The translations under genes and the position numbers were made by a program. DNA of 64,000 nt from Rhynchopus sp. YZ270_cl-10 (lineage: Eukaryota > Euglenozoa > Diplonemea > Diplonemida > Diplonemidae): contig OZ037903.1 in the NCBI GenBank assembly GCA_964035575.1, forward strand, positions 521,001 to 585,000, read 5' to 3'. This document shows, piece by piece, positions 50,201-63,000 of the stretch. The notes beneath the pieces are model-generated. The model was not told the DNA's origin. It did no database searches and worked only from the letters and a program-made list of their open reading frames with translations. Numbering within the stretch: the first letter of the stretch is position 1; each line of letters starts with the position of its first letter.

Positions 50201-52039
50201 AAGCGTGCGTTTTGTATGAAACAGAACGGCCCGTTTCATAGCGTGCGTTTTGTATGTAACAGAACGGCCCTTTTCATAGCGTGCGTTTTGTATGAAACAG
50301 AACGGCCCGTTTCAAAGCCTGCGTTTTGTATGAAACAGAACGGCCCGTTTCAAAGCGTGCGTTTCGTATGAAACAGAACGGCTCGTTTCAAAGCGTGCGT
50401 TTTGTATGAAACAGAACGGCCCTTTTCATAGCGTGCGTTTTGTATGAAACAGAACGGCTCGTTTCAAAGCGTGCGTTTTGTATGAAACAGAACGGCCCGT
50501 TTCAAAGCGTGCGTTTCGTATGAAACAGAACGGCTCGTTTCAAAGCGTGCGTTTGGTATGAAACAGAACGGCACGTTTCAAAGCGTGCGTTTTGTATGAA
50601 ACAGAACGGCTCGTTTCAAAGCGTGCGTTTTGTATGAAACAGAACGGCTCGTTTCAATGCGTGCGTTTTGTATGAAACAGAACGGCTCGTTTCAAAGCGT
50701 GCGTTTTGTATGAAACAGAACGGCTCGTTTCATAGCGTGCGTTTTGTATGAAACAGAACGGCTCGTTTCAAAGCCTGCGTTTTGTATGAAACAGAACGGC
50801 CCTTTTCATAGCGTGCGTTTTGTATGAAACAGAACGGCCCGTTTCAAAGCCTGCGTTTTGTATGTAACAGAACGGCCCTTTTCATAGCGTGCGTTTCGTA
50901 TGAAACAGAACGGCTCGTTTCAAAGCGTGCGTTTTGTATGAAACAGAACGGCCTGTTTCAAAGCCTGCGTTTTGTATGAAACAGAACGGCTCGTTTCAAA
51001 GCGTGCGTTTTGTATGAAACAGAACGGCCTGTTTCAAAGCCTGCGTTTTGTATATAACAGAACGGCTCGTTTAAAAGCGTGCGTTTTGTATGAAACAGAA
51101 CGGCTCGTTTCAAAGCGTGCGTTTTGTATGAAACAGAACGGCTCGTTTCAAAGCGTGCGTTTTGTATGAAACAGAACGGTTCGTTTCAAAGCGTGCGTTT
51201 TGTATGAAACAGAACGGCTCGTTTCAATGCGTGCGTTTTGTAGGTAACAGAACGGCCCGTTTCATAGCGTGCGTTTTGTATGTAACAGAACGGCTCGTTT
51301 CAAAGCGTGCGTTTTGTATGAAACAGAACGGCTCGTTTCATAGCGTGCGTTTTGTAGGAAACAGAACGGCCCATTTCAAAGCGTGCGTTTTGTATGAAAC
51401 AGAACGGCTCGTTTCAATGCGTGCGTTTTGTATGTAACAGAACGGCTCGTTTCAAAGCGTGCGTTTTGTATGAAACAGAACGGCTCGTTTCAATGCGTGC
51501 GTTTTGTATGCAACAGAACGGCTCGTTTCAAAGCCTGCGTTTTGTATGTAACAGAACGGCCCTTTTCAAAGCCTTCGTTTTGTATGTAACAGAACGGCCC
51601 GTTTCATAGCGTGCGTTTTGTATGTAACAGAACGGCTCGTTTCAAAGCCTGCGTTTTGTATGTAACAGAACGGCCCGTTTCATAGCGTGCGTTTCGTATG
51701 AAACAGAACGGCTCGTTTCAAAGCCTGCGTTTTGTATGTAACAGAACGGCCCTTTTCATAGCGTGCGTTTCGTATGAAACAGAACGGCTCGTTTCAAAGC
51801 GTGCGTTTTGTATGAAACAGAACGGCCTGTTTCAAAGCCTGCGTTTTGTATGTAACAGAACGGCCCTTTTCATAGCGTGCGTTTCGTATGAAACAGAACG
51901 GCTCGTTTCAAAGCGTGCGTTTTGTATGAAACAGAACGGCCCGTTTCATAGCGTGCGTTTTGTATGAAACAGAACGGCTCGTTTCAATGCGTGCGTTTGG
52001 TATGAAACAGAACGGCCCGTTTCATACCGTGCGTTTCGT
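44212..52039. repeat. Higher-order repeat block 4 (206 monomers)
   Basis: Same order of landmarks as block 3, with GTGTCG at 44283 and the second CATACCGTGC junction at 46606. The distance to the next block start, 7828 bp, also separates the secondary junctions 38778 and 46606, which supports a true 7.8-kb repeating unit. It carries a private substitution at 51054. Confidence 0.75.
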
Positions 52040-55000
52040 ATGAAACAGAACGGCTCGTTTCAAAGCCTGCGTTTTGTATGTAACAGAACGGCCCTTTTCA
52101 TAGCGTGCGTGTCGTATGAAACAGAACGGCTCCTTTCAAAGCGTGCGTTTTGTATGAAACAGAACGGCTCTTTTCATAGCGTGCGTTTTGTATGTAACAG
52201 AACGGCTCGTTTCAAAGCCTGCGTTTTGTATGTAACAGAACGGCTCGTTTCAAAGCGTGCGTTTTGTATGAAACAGAACGGCTCTTTTCATAGCGTGCGT
52301 TTTGTATGAAACAGAACGGCTCGTTTCATAGCGTGCGTTTTGTATGAAACAGAACGGCTCTTTTCATAGCGTGCGTTTTGTATGTAACAGAACGGCCCGT
52401 TTCAAAGCCTGCGTTTTGTATGTAACAGAACGGCCCTTTTCATAGCGTGCGTTTCGTATGAAACAGAACGGCTCGTTTCAAAGCGTGCGTTTTGTATGAA
52501 ACAGAACGGCCTGTTTCAAAGCCTGCGTTTTGTATGTAACAGAACGGCCCTTTTCATAGCGTGCGTTTCGTATGAAACAGAACGGCTCGTTTCAAAGCGT
52601 GCGTTTTGTATGAAACAGAACGGCCCGTTTCATAGCGTGCGTTTTGTATGTAACAGAACGGCCCTTTTCATAGCGTGCGTTTTGTATTAAACAGAACGGC
52701 TCGTTTCAAAGCCTGCGTTTTGTATGTAACAGAACGGCCCGTTTCATAGCGTGCGTTTTGTATGAAACAGAACGGCCCGTTTCATAGCGTGCGTTTTGTA
52801 TGTAACAGAACGGCCCTTTTCATAGCGTGCGTTTTGTATTAAACAGAACGGCTCGTTTCAAAGCCTGCGTTTTGTATGTAACAGAACGGCCCGTTTCATA
52901 GCGTGCGTTTTGTATGTAACAGAACGGCCCGTTTCATAGCGTGCGTTTTGTATGTAACAGAACGGCCCTTTTCATAGCGTGCGTTTTGTATTAAACAGAA
53001 CGGCTCGTTTCAAAGCCTGCGTTTTGTATGAAACAGAACGGCTCGTTTCAAAGCGTGCGTTTTGTATGAAACAGAACGGCCTGTTTCAAAGCCTGCGTTT
53101 TGTATGTAACAGAACGGCTCGTTTAAAAGCGTGCGTTTTGTATGAAACAGAACGGCTCGTTTCATAGCGTGCGTTTTGTATGACACAGAACGGCTCGTTT
53201 CAAAGCCTGCGTTTTGTATGAAACAGAACGGCCCGTTTCAAAGCGTGCGTTTCGTATGAAACAGAACGGCTCGTTTCAAAGCGTGCGTTTTGTATGAAAC
53301 AGAACGGCTCGTTTCAAAGCGTGCGTTTTGTATGAAACAGAACGGCTCGTTTCAATGCGTGCGTTTTGTATGAAACAGAACGGCTCGTTTCATAGCGTGC
53401 GTTTTGTATGAAACAGAACGGCTCGTTTCAAAGCGTGCGTTTTGTATGAAACAGAACGGCTCGTTTCAAAGCGTGCGTTTTGTATGAAACAGAACGGTTC
53501 GTTTCAAAGCGTGCGTTTTGTATGAAACAGAACGGCTCGTTTCAATGCGTGCGTTTTGTAGGTAACAGAACGGCCCGTTTCAAAGCGTGCGTTTTGTATG
53601 AAACAGAACGGTTCGTTTCAATGCGTGCGTTTTGTAGGTAACAGAACGGCCCGTTTCAAAGCGTGCGTTTTGTATGAAACAGAACGGCTCGTTTCAATGC
53701 GTGCGTTTTGTATGTAACAGAACGGCCCGTTTCATAGCGTGCGTTTGGTATGAAACAGAACGGCTCGTTTCAAAGCGTGCGTTTTGTATGAAACAGAACG
53801 GCCCGTTTCATAGCGTGCGTTTTGTATGAAACAGAACGGCCCGTTTCAAAGCCTGCGTTTTGTATGTAACAGAACGGCCCTTTTCATAGCGTGCGTTTCG
53901 TATGAAACAGAACGGCTCGTTTCAAAGCGTGCGTTTTGTATGAAACAGAACGGCCTGTTTCAAAGCCTGCGTTTTGTATGAAACAGAACGGCTCTTTTCA
54001 TAGCGTGCGTTTTGTATGTAACAGAACGGCTCGTTTCAAAGCGTGCGTTTTGTATGTAACAGAACGGCCCTTTTCATAGCGTGCGTTTTGTATTAAACAG
54101 AACGGCTCGTTTCAAAGCCTGCGTTTTGTATGTAACAGAACGGCCCGTTTCATAGCGTGCGTTTCGTATGAAACAGAACGGCTCGTTTCAAAGCCTGCGT
54201 TTTGTATGTAACAGAACGGCCCTTTTCATAGCGTGCGTTTCGTATGAAACAGAACGGCTCGTTTCAAAGCCTGCGTTTTGTATGTAACAGAACGGCCCGT
54301 TTCATAGCGTGCGTTTGGTATGAAACAGAACGGCTCGTTTCAAAGCGTGCGTTTTGTATGAAACAGAACGGCCCGTTTCATAGCGTGCGTTTTGTATGAA
54401 ACAGAACGGTTCGTTTCAAAGCGTGCGTTTGGTATGAAACAGAACGGCCCGTTTCATACCGTGCGTTTCGTATGAAACAGAACGGCTCGTTTCAAAGCCT
54501 GCGTTTTGTATGTAACAGAACGGCCCTTTTCATAGCGTGCGTTTCGTATGAAACAGAACGGCTCCTTTCAAAGCGTGCGTTTTGTATGAAACAGAACGGC
54601 TCTTTTCATAGCGTGCGTTTTGTATGTAACAGAACGGCTCGTTTCAAAGCCTGCGTTTTGTATGTAACAGAACGGCTCGTTTAAAAGCGTGCGTTTTGTA
54701 TGAAACAGAACGGCTCGTTTCATAGCGTGCGTTTTGTATGACACAGAACGGCTCGTTTCAAAGCCTGCGTTTTGTATGAAACAGAACGGCCCGTTTCAAA
54801 GCGTGCGTTTCGTATGAAACAGAACGGCTCGTTTCAAAGCGTGCGTTTTGTATGAAACAGAACGGCTCGTTTCAAAGCGTGCGTTTTGTATGAAACAGAA
54901 CGGCTCGTTTCAATGCGTGCGTTTTGTATGAAACAGAACGGCTCGTTTCATAGCGTGCGTTTTGTATGAAACAGAACGGCTCGTTTCAATGCGTGCGTTT

Positions 55001-57017
55001 TGTATGAAACAGAACGGTTCGTTTCAAAGCGTGCGTTTTGTATGAAACAGAACGGCTCGTTTCAATGCGTGCGTTTTGTAGGTAACAGAACGGCCCGTTT
55101 CAAAGCGTGCGTTTTGTATGAAACAGAACGGTTCGTTTCAAAGCGTGCGTTTTGTATGAAACAGAACGGCTCGTTTCAATGCGTGCGTTTTGTAGGTAAC
55201 AGAACGGCCCGTTTCAAAGCGTGCGTTTTGTATGAAACAGAACGGCTCGTTTCAATGCGTGCGTTTTGTATGTAACAGAACGGCCCGTTTCATAGCGTGC
55301 GTTTGGTATGAAACAGAACGGCTCGTTTCAAAGCGTGCGTTTTGTATGAAACAGAACGGCCCGTTTCATAGCGTGCGTTTTGTATGTAACAGAACGGCCC
55401 TTTTCATAGCGTGCGTTTTGTATGAAACAGAACGGCCCGTTTCAAAGCCTGCGTTTTGTATGAAACAGAACGGCCCGTTTCAAAGCGTGCGTTTCGTATG
55501 AAACAGAACGGCTCGTTTCAAAGCGTGCGTTTTGTATGAAACAGAACGGCCCTTTTCATAGCGTGCGTTTTGTATGAAACAGAACGGCTCGTTTCAAAGC
55601 GTGCGTTTTGTATGAAACAGAACGGCTCGTTTCATAGCGTGCGTTTTGTATGAAACAGAACGGCTCGTTTCAAAGCCTGCGTTTTGTATGAAACAGAACG
55701 GCCCGTTTCAAAGCGTGCGTTTCGTATGAAACAGAACGGCTCGTTTCAAAGCGTGCGTTTTGTATGAAACAGAACGGCCCTTTTCATAGCGTGCGTTTTG
55801 TATGAAACAGAACGGCCCGTTTCAAAGCCTGCGTTTTGTATGTAACAGAACGGCCCTTTTCATAGCGTGCGTTTCGTATGAAACAGAACGGCTCGTTTCA
55901 AAGCGTGCGTTTTGTATGAAACAGAACGGCCTGTTTCAAAGCCTGCGTTTTGTATGAAACAGAACGGCTCGTTTCAAAGCGTGCGTTTTGTATGAAACAG
56001 AACGGCCTGTTTCAAAGCCTGCGTTTTGTATATAACAGAACGGCTCGTTTAAAAGCGTGCGTTTTGTATGAAACAGAACGGCTCGTTTCAAAGCGTGCGT
56101 TTTGTATGAAACAGAACGGCTCGTTTCAAAGCGTGCGTTTTGTATGAAACAGAACGGTTCGTTTCAAAGCGTGCGTTTTGTATGAAACAGAACGGCTCGT
56201 TTCAATGCGTGCGTTTTGTAGGTAACAGAACGGCCCGTTTCATAGCGTGCGTTTTGTATGTAACAGAACGGCTCGTTTCAAAGCGTGCGTTTTGTATGAA
56301 ACAGAACGGCTCGTTTCATAGCGTGCGTTTTGTAGGAAACAGAACGGCCCATTTCAAAGCGTGCGTTTTGTATGAAACAGAACGGCTCGTTTCAATGCGT
56401 GCGTTTTGTATGTAACAGAACGGCTCGTTTCAAAGCGTGCGTTTTGTATGAAACAGAACGGCTCGTTTCAATGCGTGCGTTTTGTATGCAACAGAACGGC
56501 TCGTTTCAAAGCCTGCGTTTTGTATGTAACAGAACGGCCCTTTTCAAAGCCTTCGTTTTGTATGTAACAGAACGGCCCGTTTCATAGCGTGCGTTTTGTA
56601 TGTAACAGAACGGCTCGTTTCAAAGCCTGCGTTTTGTATGTAACAGAACGGCCCGTTTCATAGCGTGCGTTTCGTATGAAACAGAACGGCTCGTTTCAAA
56701 GCCTGCGTTTTGTATGTAACAGAACGGCCCTTTTCATAGCGTGCGTTTCGTATGAAACAGAACGGCTCGTTTCAAAGCGTGCGTTTTGTATGAAACAGAA
56801 CGGCCTGTTTCAAAGCCTGCGTTTTGTATGTAACAGAACGGCCCTTTTCATAGCGTGCGTTTCGTATGAAACAGAACGGCTCGTTTCAAAGCGTGCGTTT
56901 TGTATGAAACAGAACGGCCCGTTTCATAGCGTGCGTTTTGTATGAAACAGAACGGCTCGTTTCAATGCGTGCGTTTGGTATGAAACAGAACGGCCCGTTT
57001 CATACCGTGCGTTTCGT
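52040..57017. repeat. Higher-order repeat block 5 (131 monomers, shortened)
   Basis: It has GTGTCG at 52111, a second junction at 54472, and the TATATAAC substitution at 56032, shared only with block 4. It lacks a stretch of modules present in blocks 3 and 4, so it is a shortened copy with monomer-exact deletion ends. Confidence 0.75.
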
Positions 57018-60000
57018 ATGAAACAGAACGGCTCGTTTCAAAGCCTGCGTTTTGTATGTAACAGAACGGCCCTTTTCATAGCGTGCGTGTCGTATGAAAC
57101 AGAACGGCTCCTTTCAAAGCGTGCGTTTTGTATGAAACAGAACGGCTCTTTTCATAGCGTGCGTTTTGTATGTAACAGAACGGCTCGTTTCAAAGCCTGC
57201 GTTTTGTATGTAACAGAACGGCTCGTTTCAAAGCGTGCGTTTTGTATGAAACAGAACGGCTCTTTTCATAGCGTGCGTTTTGTATGAAACAGAACGGCTC
57301 GTTTCATAGCGTGCGTTTTGTATGAAACAGAACGGCTCTTTTCATAGCGTGCGTTTTGTATGTAACAGAACGGCCCGTTTCAAAGCCTGCGTTTTGTATG
57401 TAACAGAACGGCCCTTTTCATAGCGTGCGTTTCGTATGAAACAGAACGGCTCGTTTCAAAGCGTGCGTTTTGTATGAAACAGAACGGCCTGTTTCAAAGC
57501 CTGCGTTTTGTATGTAACAGAACGGCCCTTTTCATAGCGTGCGTTTCGTATGAAACAGAACGGCTCGTTTCAAAGCGTGCGTTTTGTATGAAACAGAACG
57601 GCCCGTTTCATAGCGTGCGTTTTGTATGTAACAGAACGGCCCTTTTCATAGCGTGCGTTTTGTATTAAACAGAACGGCTCGTTTCAAAGCCTGCGTTTTG
57701 TATGTAACAGAACGGCCCGTTTCATAGCGTGCGTTTTGTATGAAACAGAACGGCCCGTTTCATAGCGTGCGTTTTGTATGTAACAGAACGGCCCTTTTCA
57801 TAGCGTGCGTTTTGTATTAAACAGAACGGCTCGTTTCAAAGCCTGCGTTTTGTATGTAACAGAACGGCCCGTTTCATAGCGTGCGTTTTGTATGTAACAG
57901 AACGGCCCGTTTCATAGCGTGCGTTTTGTATGTAACAGAACGGCCCTTTTCATAGCGTGCGTTTTGTATTAAACAGAACGGCTCGTTTCAAAGCCTGCGT
58001 TTTGTATGAAACAGAACGGCTCGTTTCAAAGCGTGCGTTTTGTATGAAACAGAACGGCCTGTTTCAAAGCCTGCGTTTTGTATGTAACAGAACGGCTCGT
58101 TTAAAAGCGTGCGTTTTGTATGAAACAGAACGGCTCGTTTCATAGCGTGCGTTTTGTATGACACAGAACGGCTCGTTTCAAAGCCTGCGTTTTGTATGAA
58201 ACAGAACGGCCCGTTTCAAAGCGTGCGTTTCGTATGAAACAGAACGGCTCGTTTCAAAGCGTGCGTTTTGTATGAAACAGAACGGCTCGTTTCATAGCGT
58301 GCGTTTTGTATGAAACAGAACGGCTCGTTTCAAAGCCTGCGTTTTGTATGAAACAGAACGGCCCGTTTCAAAGCGTGCGTTTTGTATGAAACAGAACGGC
58401 TCGTTTCAAAGCGTGCGTTTTGTATGAAACAGAACGGCTCGTTTCAAAGCGTGCGTTTTGTATGAAACAGAACGGTTCGTTTCAAAGCGTGCGTTTTGTA
58501 TGAAACAGAACGGCTCGTTTCAATGCGTGCGTTTTGTAGGTAACAGAACGGCCCGTTTCAAAGCGTGCGTTTTGTATGAAACAGAACGGTTCGTTTCAAT
58601 GCGTGCGTTTTGTAGGTAACAGAACGGCCCGTTTCAAAGCGTGCGTTTTGTATGAAACAGAACGGCTCGTTTCAATGCGTGCGTTTTGTATGTAACAGAA
58701 CGGCCCGTTTCATAGCGTGCGTTTGGTATGAAACAGAACGGCTCGTTTCAAAGCGTGCGTTTTGTATGAAACAGAACGGCCCGTTTCATAGCGTGCGTTT
58801 TGTATGAAACAGAACGGCCCGTTTCAAAGCCTGCGTTTTGTATGTAACAGAACGGCCCTTTTCATAGCGTGCGTTTCGTATGAAACAGAACGGCTCGTTT
58901 CAAAGCGTGCGTTTTGTATGAAACAGAACGGCCTGTTTCAAAGCCTGCGTTTTGTATGAAACAGAACGGCTCTTTTCATAGCGTGCGTTTTGTATGTAAC
59001 AGAACGGCTCGTTTCAAAGCGTGCGTTTTGTATGTAACAGAACGGCCCTTTTCATAGCGTGCGTTTTGTATTAAACAGAACGGCTCGTTTCAAAGCCTGC
59101 GTTTTGTATGTAACAGAACGGCCCGTTTCATAGCGTGCGTTTCGTATGAAACAGAACGGCTCGTTTCAAAGCCTGCGTTTTGTATGTAACAGAACGGCCC
59201 TTTTCATAGCGTGCGTTTCGTATGAAACAGAACGGCTCGTTTCAAAGCCTGCGTTTTGTATGTAACAGAACGGCCCGTTTCATAGCGTGCGTTTGGTATG
59301 AAACAGAACGGCTCGTTTCAAAGCGTGCGTTTTGTATGAAACAGAACGGCCCGTTTCATAGCGTGCGTTTTGTATGAAACAGAACGGTTCGTTTCAAAGC
59401 GTGCGTTTTGTATGAAACAGAACGGCTCGTTTCATAGCGTGCGTTTTGTATGAAACAGAACGGCTCTTTTCATAGCGTGCGTTTTGTATGTAACAGAACG
59501 GCCCGTTTCAAAGCCTGCGTTTTGTATGTAACAGAACGGCCCTTTTCATAGCGTGCGTTTCGTATGAAACAGAACGGCTCGTTTCAAAGCGTGCGTTTTG
59601 TATGAAACAGAACGGCCTGTTTCAAAGCCTGCGTTTTGTATGTAACAGAACGGCCCTTTTCATAGCGTGCGTTTCGTATGAAACAGAACGGCTCGTTTCA
59701 AAGCGTGCGTTTTGTATGAAACAGAACGGCCCGTTTCATAGCGTGCGTTTTGTATGTAACAGAACGGCCCTTTTCATAGCGTGCGTTTTGTATTAAACAG
59801 AACGGCTCGTTTCAAAGCCTGCGTTTTGTATGTAACAGAACGGCCCGTTTCATAGCGTGCGTTTTGTATGAAACAGAACGGCCCGTTTCATAGCGTGCGT
59901 TTTGTATGTAACAGAACGGCCCTTTTCATAGCGTGCGTTTTGTATTAAACAGAACGGCTCGTTTCAAAGCCTGCGTTTTGTATGTAACAGAACGGCCCGT

Positions 60001-63000
60001 TTCATAGCGTGCGTTTTGTATGTAACAGAACGGCCCTTTTCATAGCGTGCGTTTTGTATTAAACAGAACGGCTCGTTTCAAAGCCTGCGTTTTGTATGAA
60101 ACAGAACGGCTCGTTTCAAAGCGTGCGTTTTGTATGAAACAGAACGGCCTGTTTCAAAGCCTGCGTTTTGTATGTAACAGAACGGCTCGTTTAAAAGCGT
60201 GCGTTTTGTATGAAACAGAACGGCTCGTTTCATAGCGTGCGTTTTGTATGACACAGAACGGCTCGTTTCAAAGCCTGCGTTTTGTATGAAACAGAACGGC
60301 CCGTTTCAAAGCGTGCGTTTCGTATGAAACAGAACGGCTCGTTTCAAAGCGTGCGTTTTGTATGAAACAGAACGGCTCGTTTCAATGCGTGCGTTTTGTA
60401 TGAAACAGAACGGCTCGTTTCATAGCGTGCGTTTTGTATGAAACAGAACGGCTCGTTTCAAAGCGTGCGTTTTGTATGAAACAGAACGGCTCGTTTCAAA
60501 GCGTGCGTTTTGTATGAAACAGAACGGTTCGTTTCAAAGCGTGCGTTTTGTATGAAACAGAACGGCTCGTTTCAATGCGTGCGTTTTGTAGGTAACAGAA
60601 CGGCCCGTTTCAAAGCGTGCGTTTTGTATGAAACAGAACGGTTCGTTTCAAAGCGTGCGTTTTGTATGAAACAGAACGGCTCGTTTCAATGCGTGCGTTT
60701 TGTAGGTAACAGAACGGCCCGTTTCAAAGCGTGCGTTTTGTATGAAACAGAACGGCTCGTTTCAATGCGTGCGTTTTGTATGTAACAGAACGGCCCGTTT
60801 CATAGCGTGCGTTTGGTATGAAACAGAACGGCTCGTTTCAAAGCGTGCGTTTTGTATGAAACAGAACGGCCCGTTTCATAGCGTGCGTTTTGTATGAAAC
60901 AGAACGGCCCGTTTCAAAGCCTGCGTTTTGTATGTAACAGAACGGCCCTTTTCATAGCGTGCGTTTCGTATGAAACAGAACGGCTCGTTTCAAAGCGTGC
61001 GTTTTGTATGAAACAGAACGGCCTGTTTCAAAGCCTGCGTTTTGTATGAAACAGAACGGCTCTTTTCATAGCGTGCGTTTTGTATGTAACAGAACGGCTC
61101 GTTTCAAAGCGTGCGTTTTGTATGTAACAGAACGGCCCTTTTCATAGCGTGCGTTTTGTATTAAACAGAACGGCTCGTTTCAAAGCCTGCGTTTTGTATG
61201 TAACAGAACGGCCCGTTTCATAGCGTGCGTTTTGTATGAAACAGAACGGCTCGTTTCATAGCGTGCGTTTTGTATGTAACAGAACGGCTCGTTTCAAAGC
61301 GTGCGTTTTGTATGTAACAGAACGGCCCTTTTCATAGCGTGCGTTTTGTATTAAACAGAACGGCTCGTTTCAAAGCCTGCGTTTTGTATGTAACAGAACG
61401 GCCCGTTTCATATCGTGCGTTTTGTATGAAACAGAACGGCTCGTTTCAAAGCGTGCGTTTTGTATGAAACAGAACGGCCTGTTTCAAAGCCTGCGTTTTG
61501 TATGTAACAGAACGGCTCGTTTAAAAGCGTGCGTTTTGTATGAAACAGAACGGCTCGTTTCATAGCGTGCGTTTTGTATGACACAGAACGGCTCGTTTCA
61601 AAGCCTGCGTTTTGTATGAAACAGAACGGCCCGTTTCAAAGCGTGCGTTTCGTATGAAACAGAACGGCTCGTTTCAAAGCGTGCGTTTTGTATGAAACAG
61701 AACGGCTCGTTTCAAAGCGTGCGTTTTGTATGAAACAGAACGGCTCGTTTCAATGCGTGCGTTTTGTATGAAACAGAACGGCCCGTTTCATAGCGTGCGT
61801 TTTGTATGTAACAGAACGGCCCTTTTCATAGCGTGCGTTTTGTATTAAACAGAACGGCTCGTTTCAAAGCCTGCGTTTTGTATGTAACAGAACGGCCCGT
61901 TTCATAGCGTGCGTTTTGTATGAAACAGAACGGCCCGTTTCATAGCGTGCGTTTTGTATGTAACAGAACGGCCCTTTTCATAGCGTGCGTTTTGTATTAA
62001 ACAGAACGGCTCGTTTCAAAGCCTGCGTTTTGTATGTAACAGAACGGCTCGTTTAAAAGCGTGCGTTTTGTATGAAACAGAACGGCTCGTTTCATAGCGT
62101 GCGTTTTGTATGACACAGAACGGCTCGTTTCAAAGCCTGCGTTTTGTATGAAACAGAACGGCCCGTTTCAAAGCGTGCGTTTCGTATGAAACAGAACGGC
62201 TCGTTTCAAAGCGTGCGTTTTGTATGAAACAGAACGGCTCGTTTCAAAGCGTGCGTTTTGTATGAAACAGAACGGCTCGTTTCAATGCGTGCGTTTTGTA
62301 TGAAACAGAACGGCTCGTTTCATAGCGTGCGTTTTGTATGAAACAGAACGGCTCGTTTCAAAGCGTGCGTTTTGTATGAAACAGAACGGCTCGTTTCAAA
62401 GCGTGCGTTTTGTATGAAACAGAACGGTTCGTTTCAAAGCGTGCGTTTTGTATGAAACAGAACGGCTCGTTTCAATGCGTGCGTTTTGTAGGTAACAGAA
62501 CGGCCCGTTTCAAAGCGTGCGTTTTGTATGAAACAGAACGGTTCGTTTCAAAGCGTGCGTTTTGTATGAAACAGAACGGCTCGTTTCAATGCGTGCGTTT
62601 TGTAGGTAACAGAACGGCCCGTTTCAAAGCGTGCGTTTTGTATGAAACAGAACGGCTCGTTTCAATGCGTGCGTTTTGTATGTAACAGAACGGCCCGTTT
62701 CATAGCGTGCGTTTGGTATGAAACAGAACGGCCCGTTTCAAAGCCTGCGTTTTGTATGTAACAGAACGGCCCTTTTCATAGCGTGCGTTTTGTATGAAAC
62801 AGAACGGCCCGTTTCAAAGCCTGCGTTTTGTATGAAACAGAACGGCCCGTTTCAAAGCGTGCGTTTCGTATGAAACAGAACGGCTCGTTTCAAAGCGTGC
62901 GTTTTGTATGAAACAGAACGGCCCTTTTCATAGCGTGCGTTTTGTATGAAACAGAACGGCTCGTTTCAAAGCGTGCGTTTTGTATGAAACAGAACGGCCC

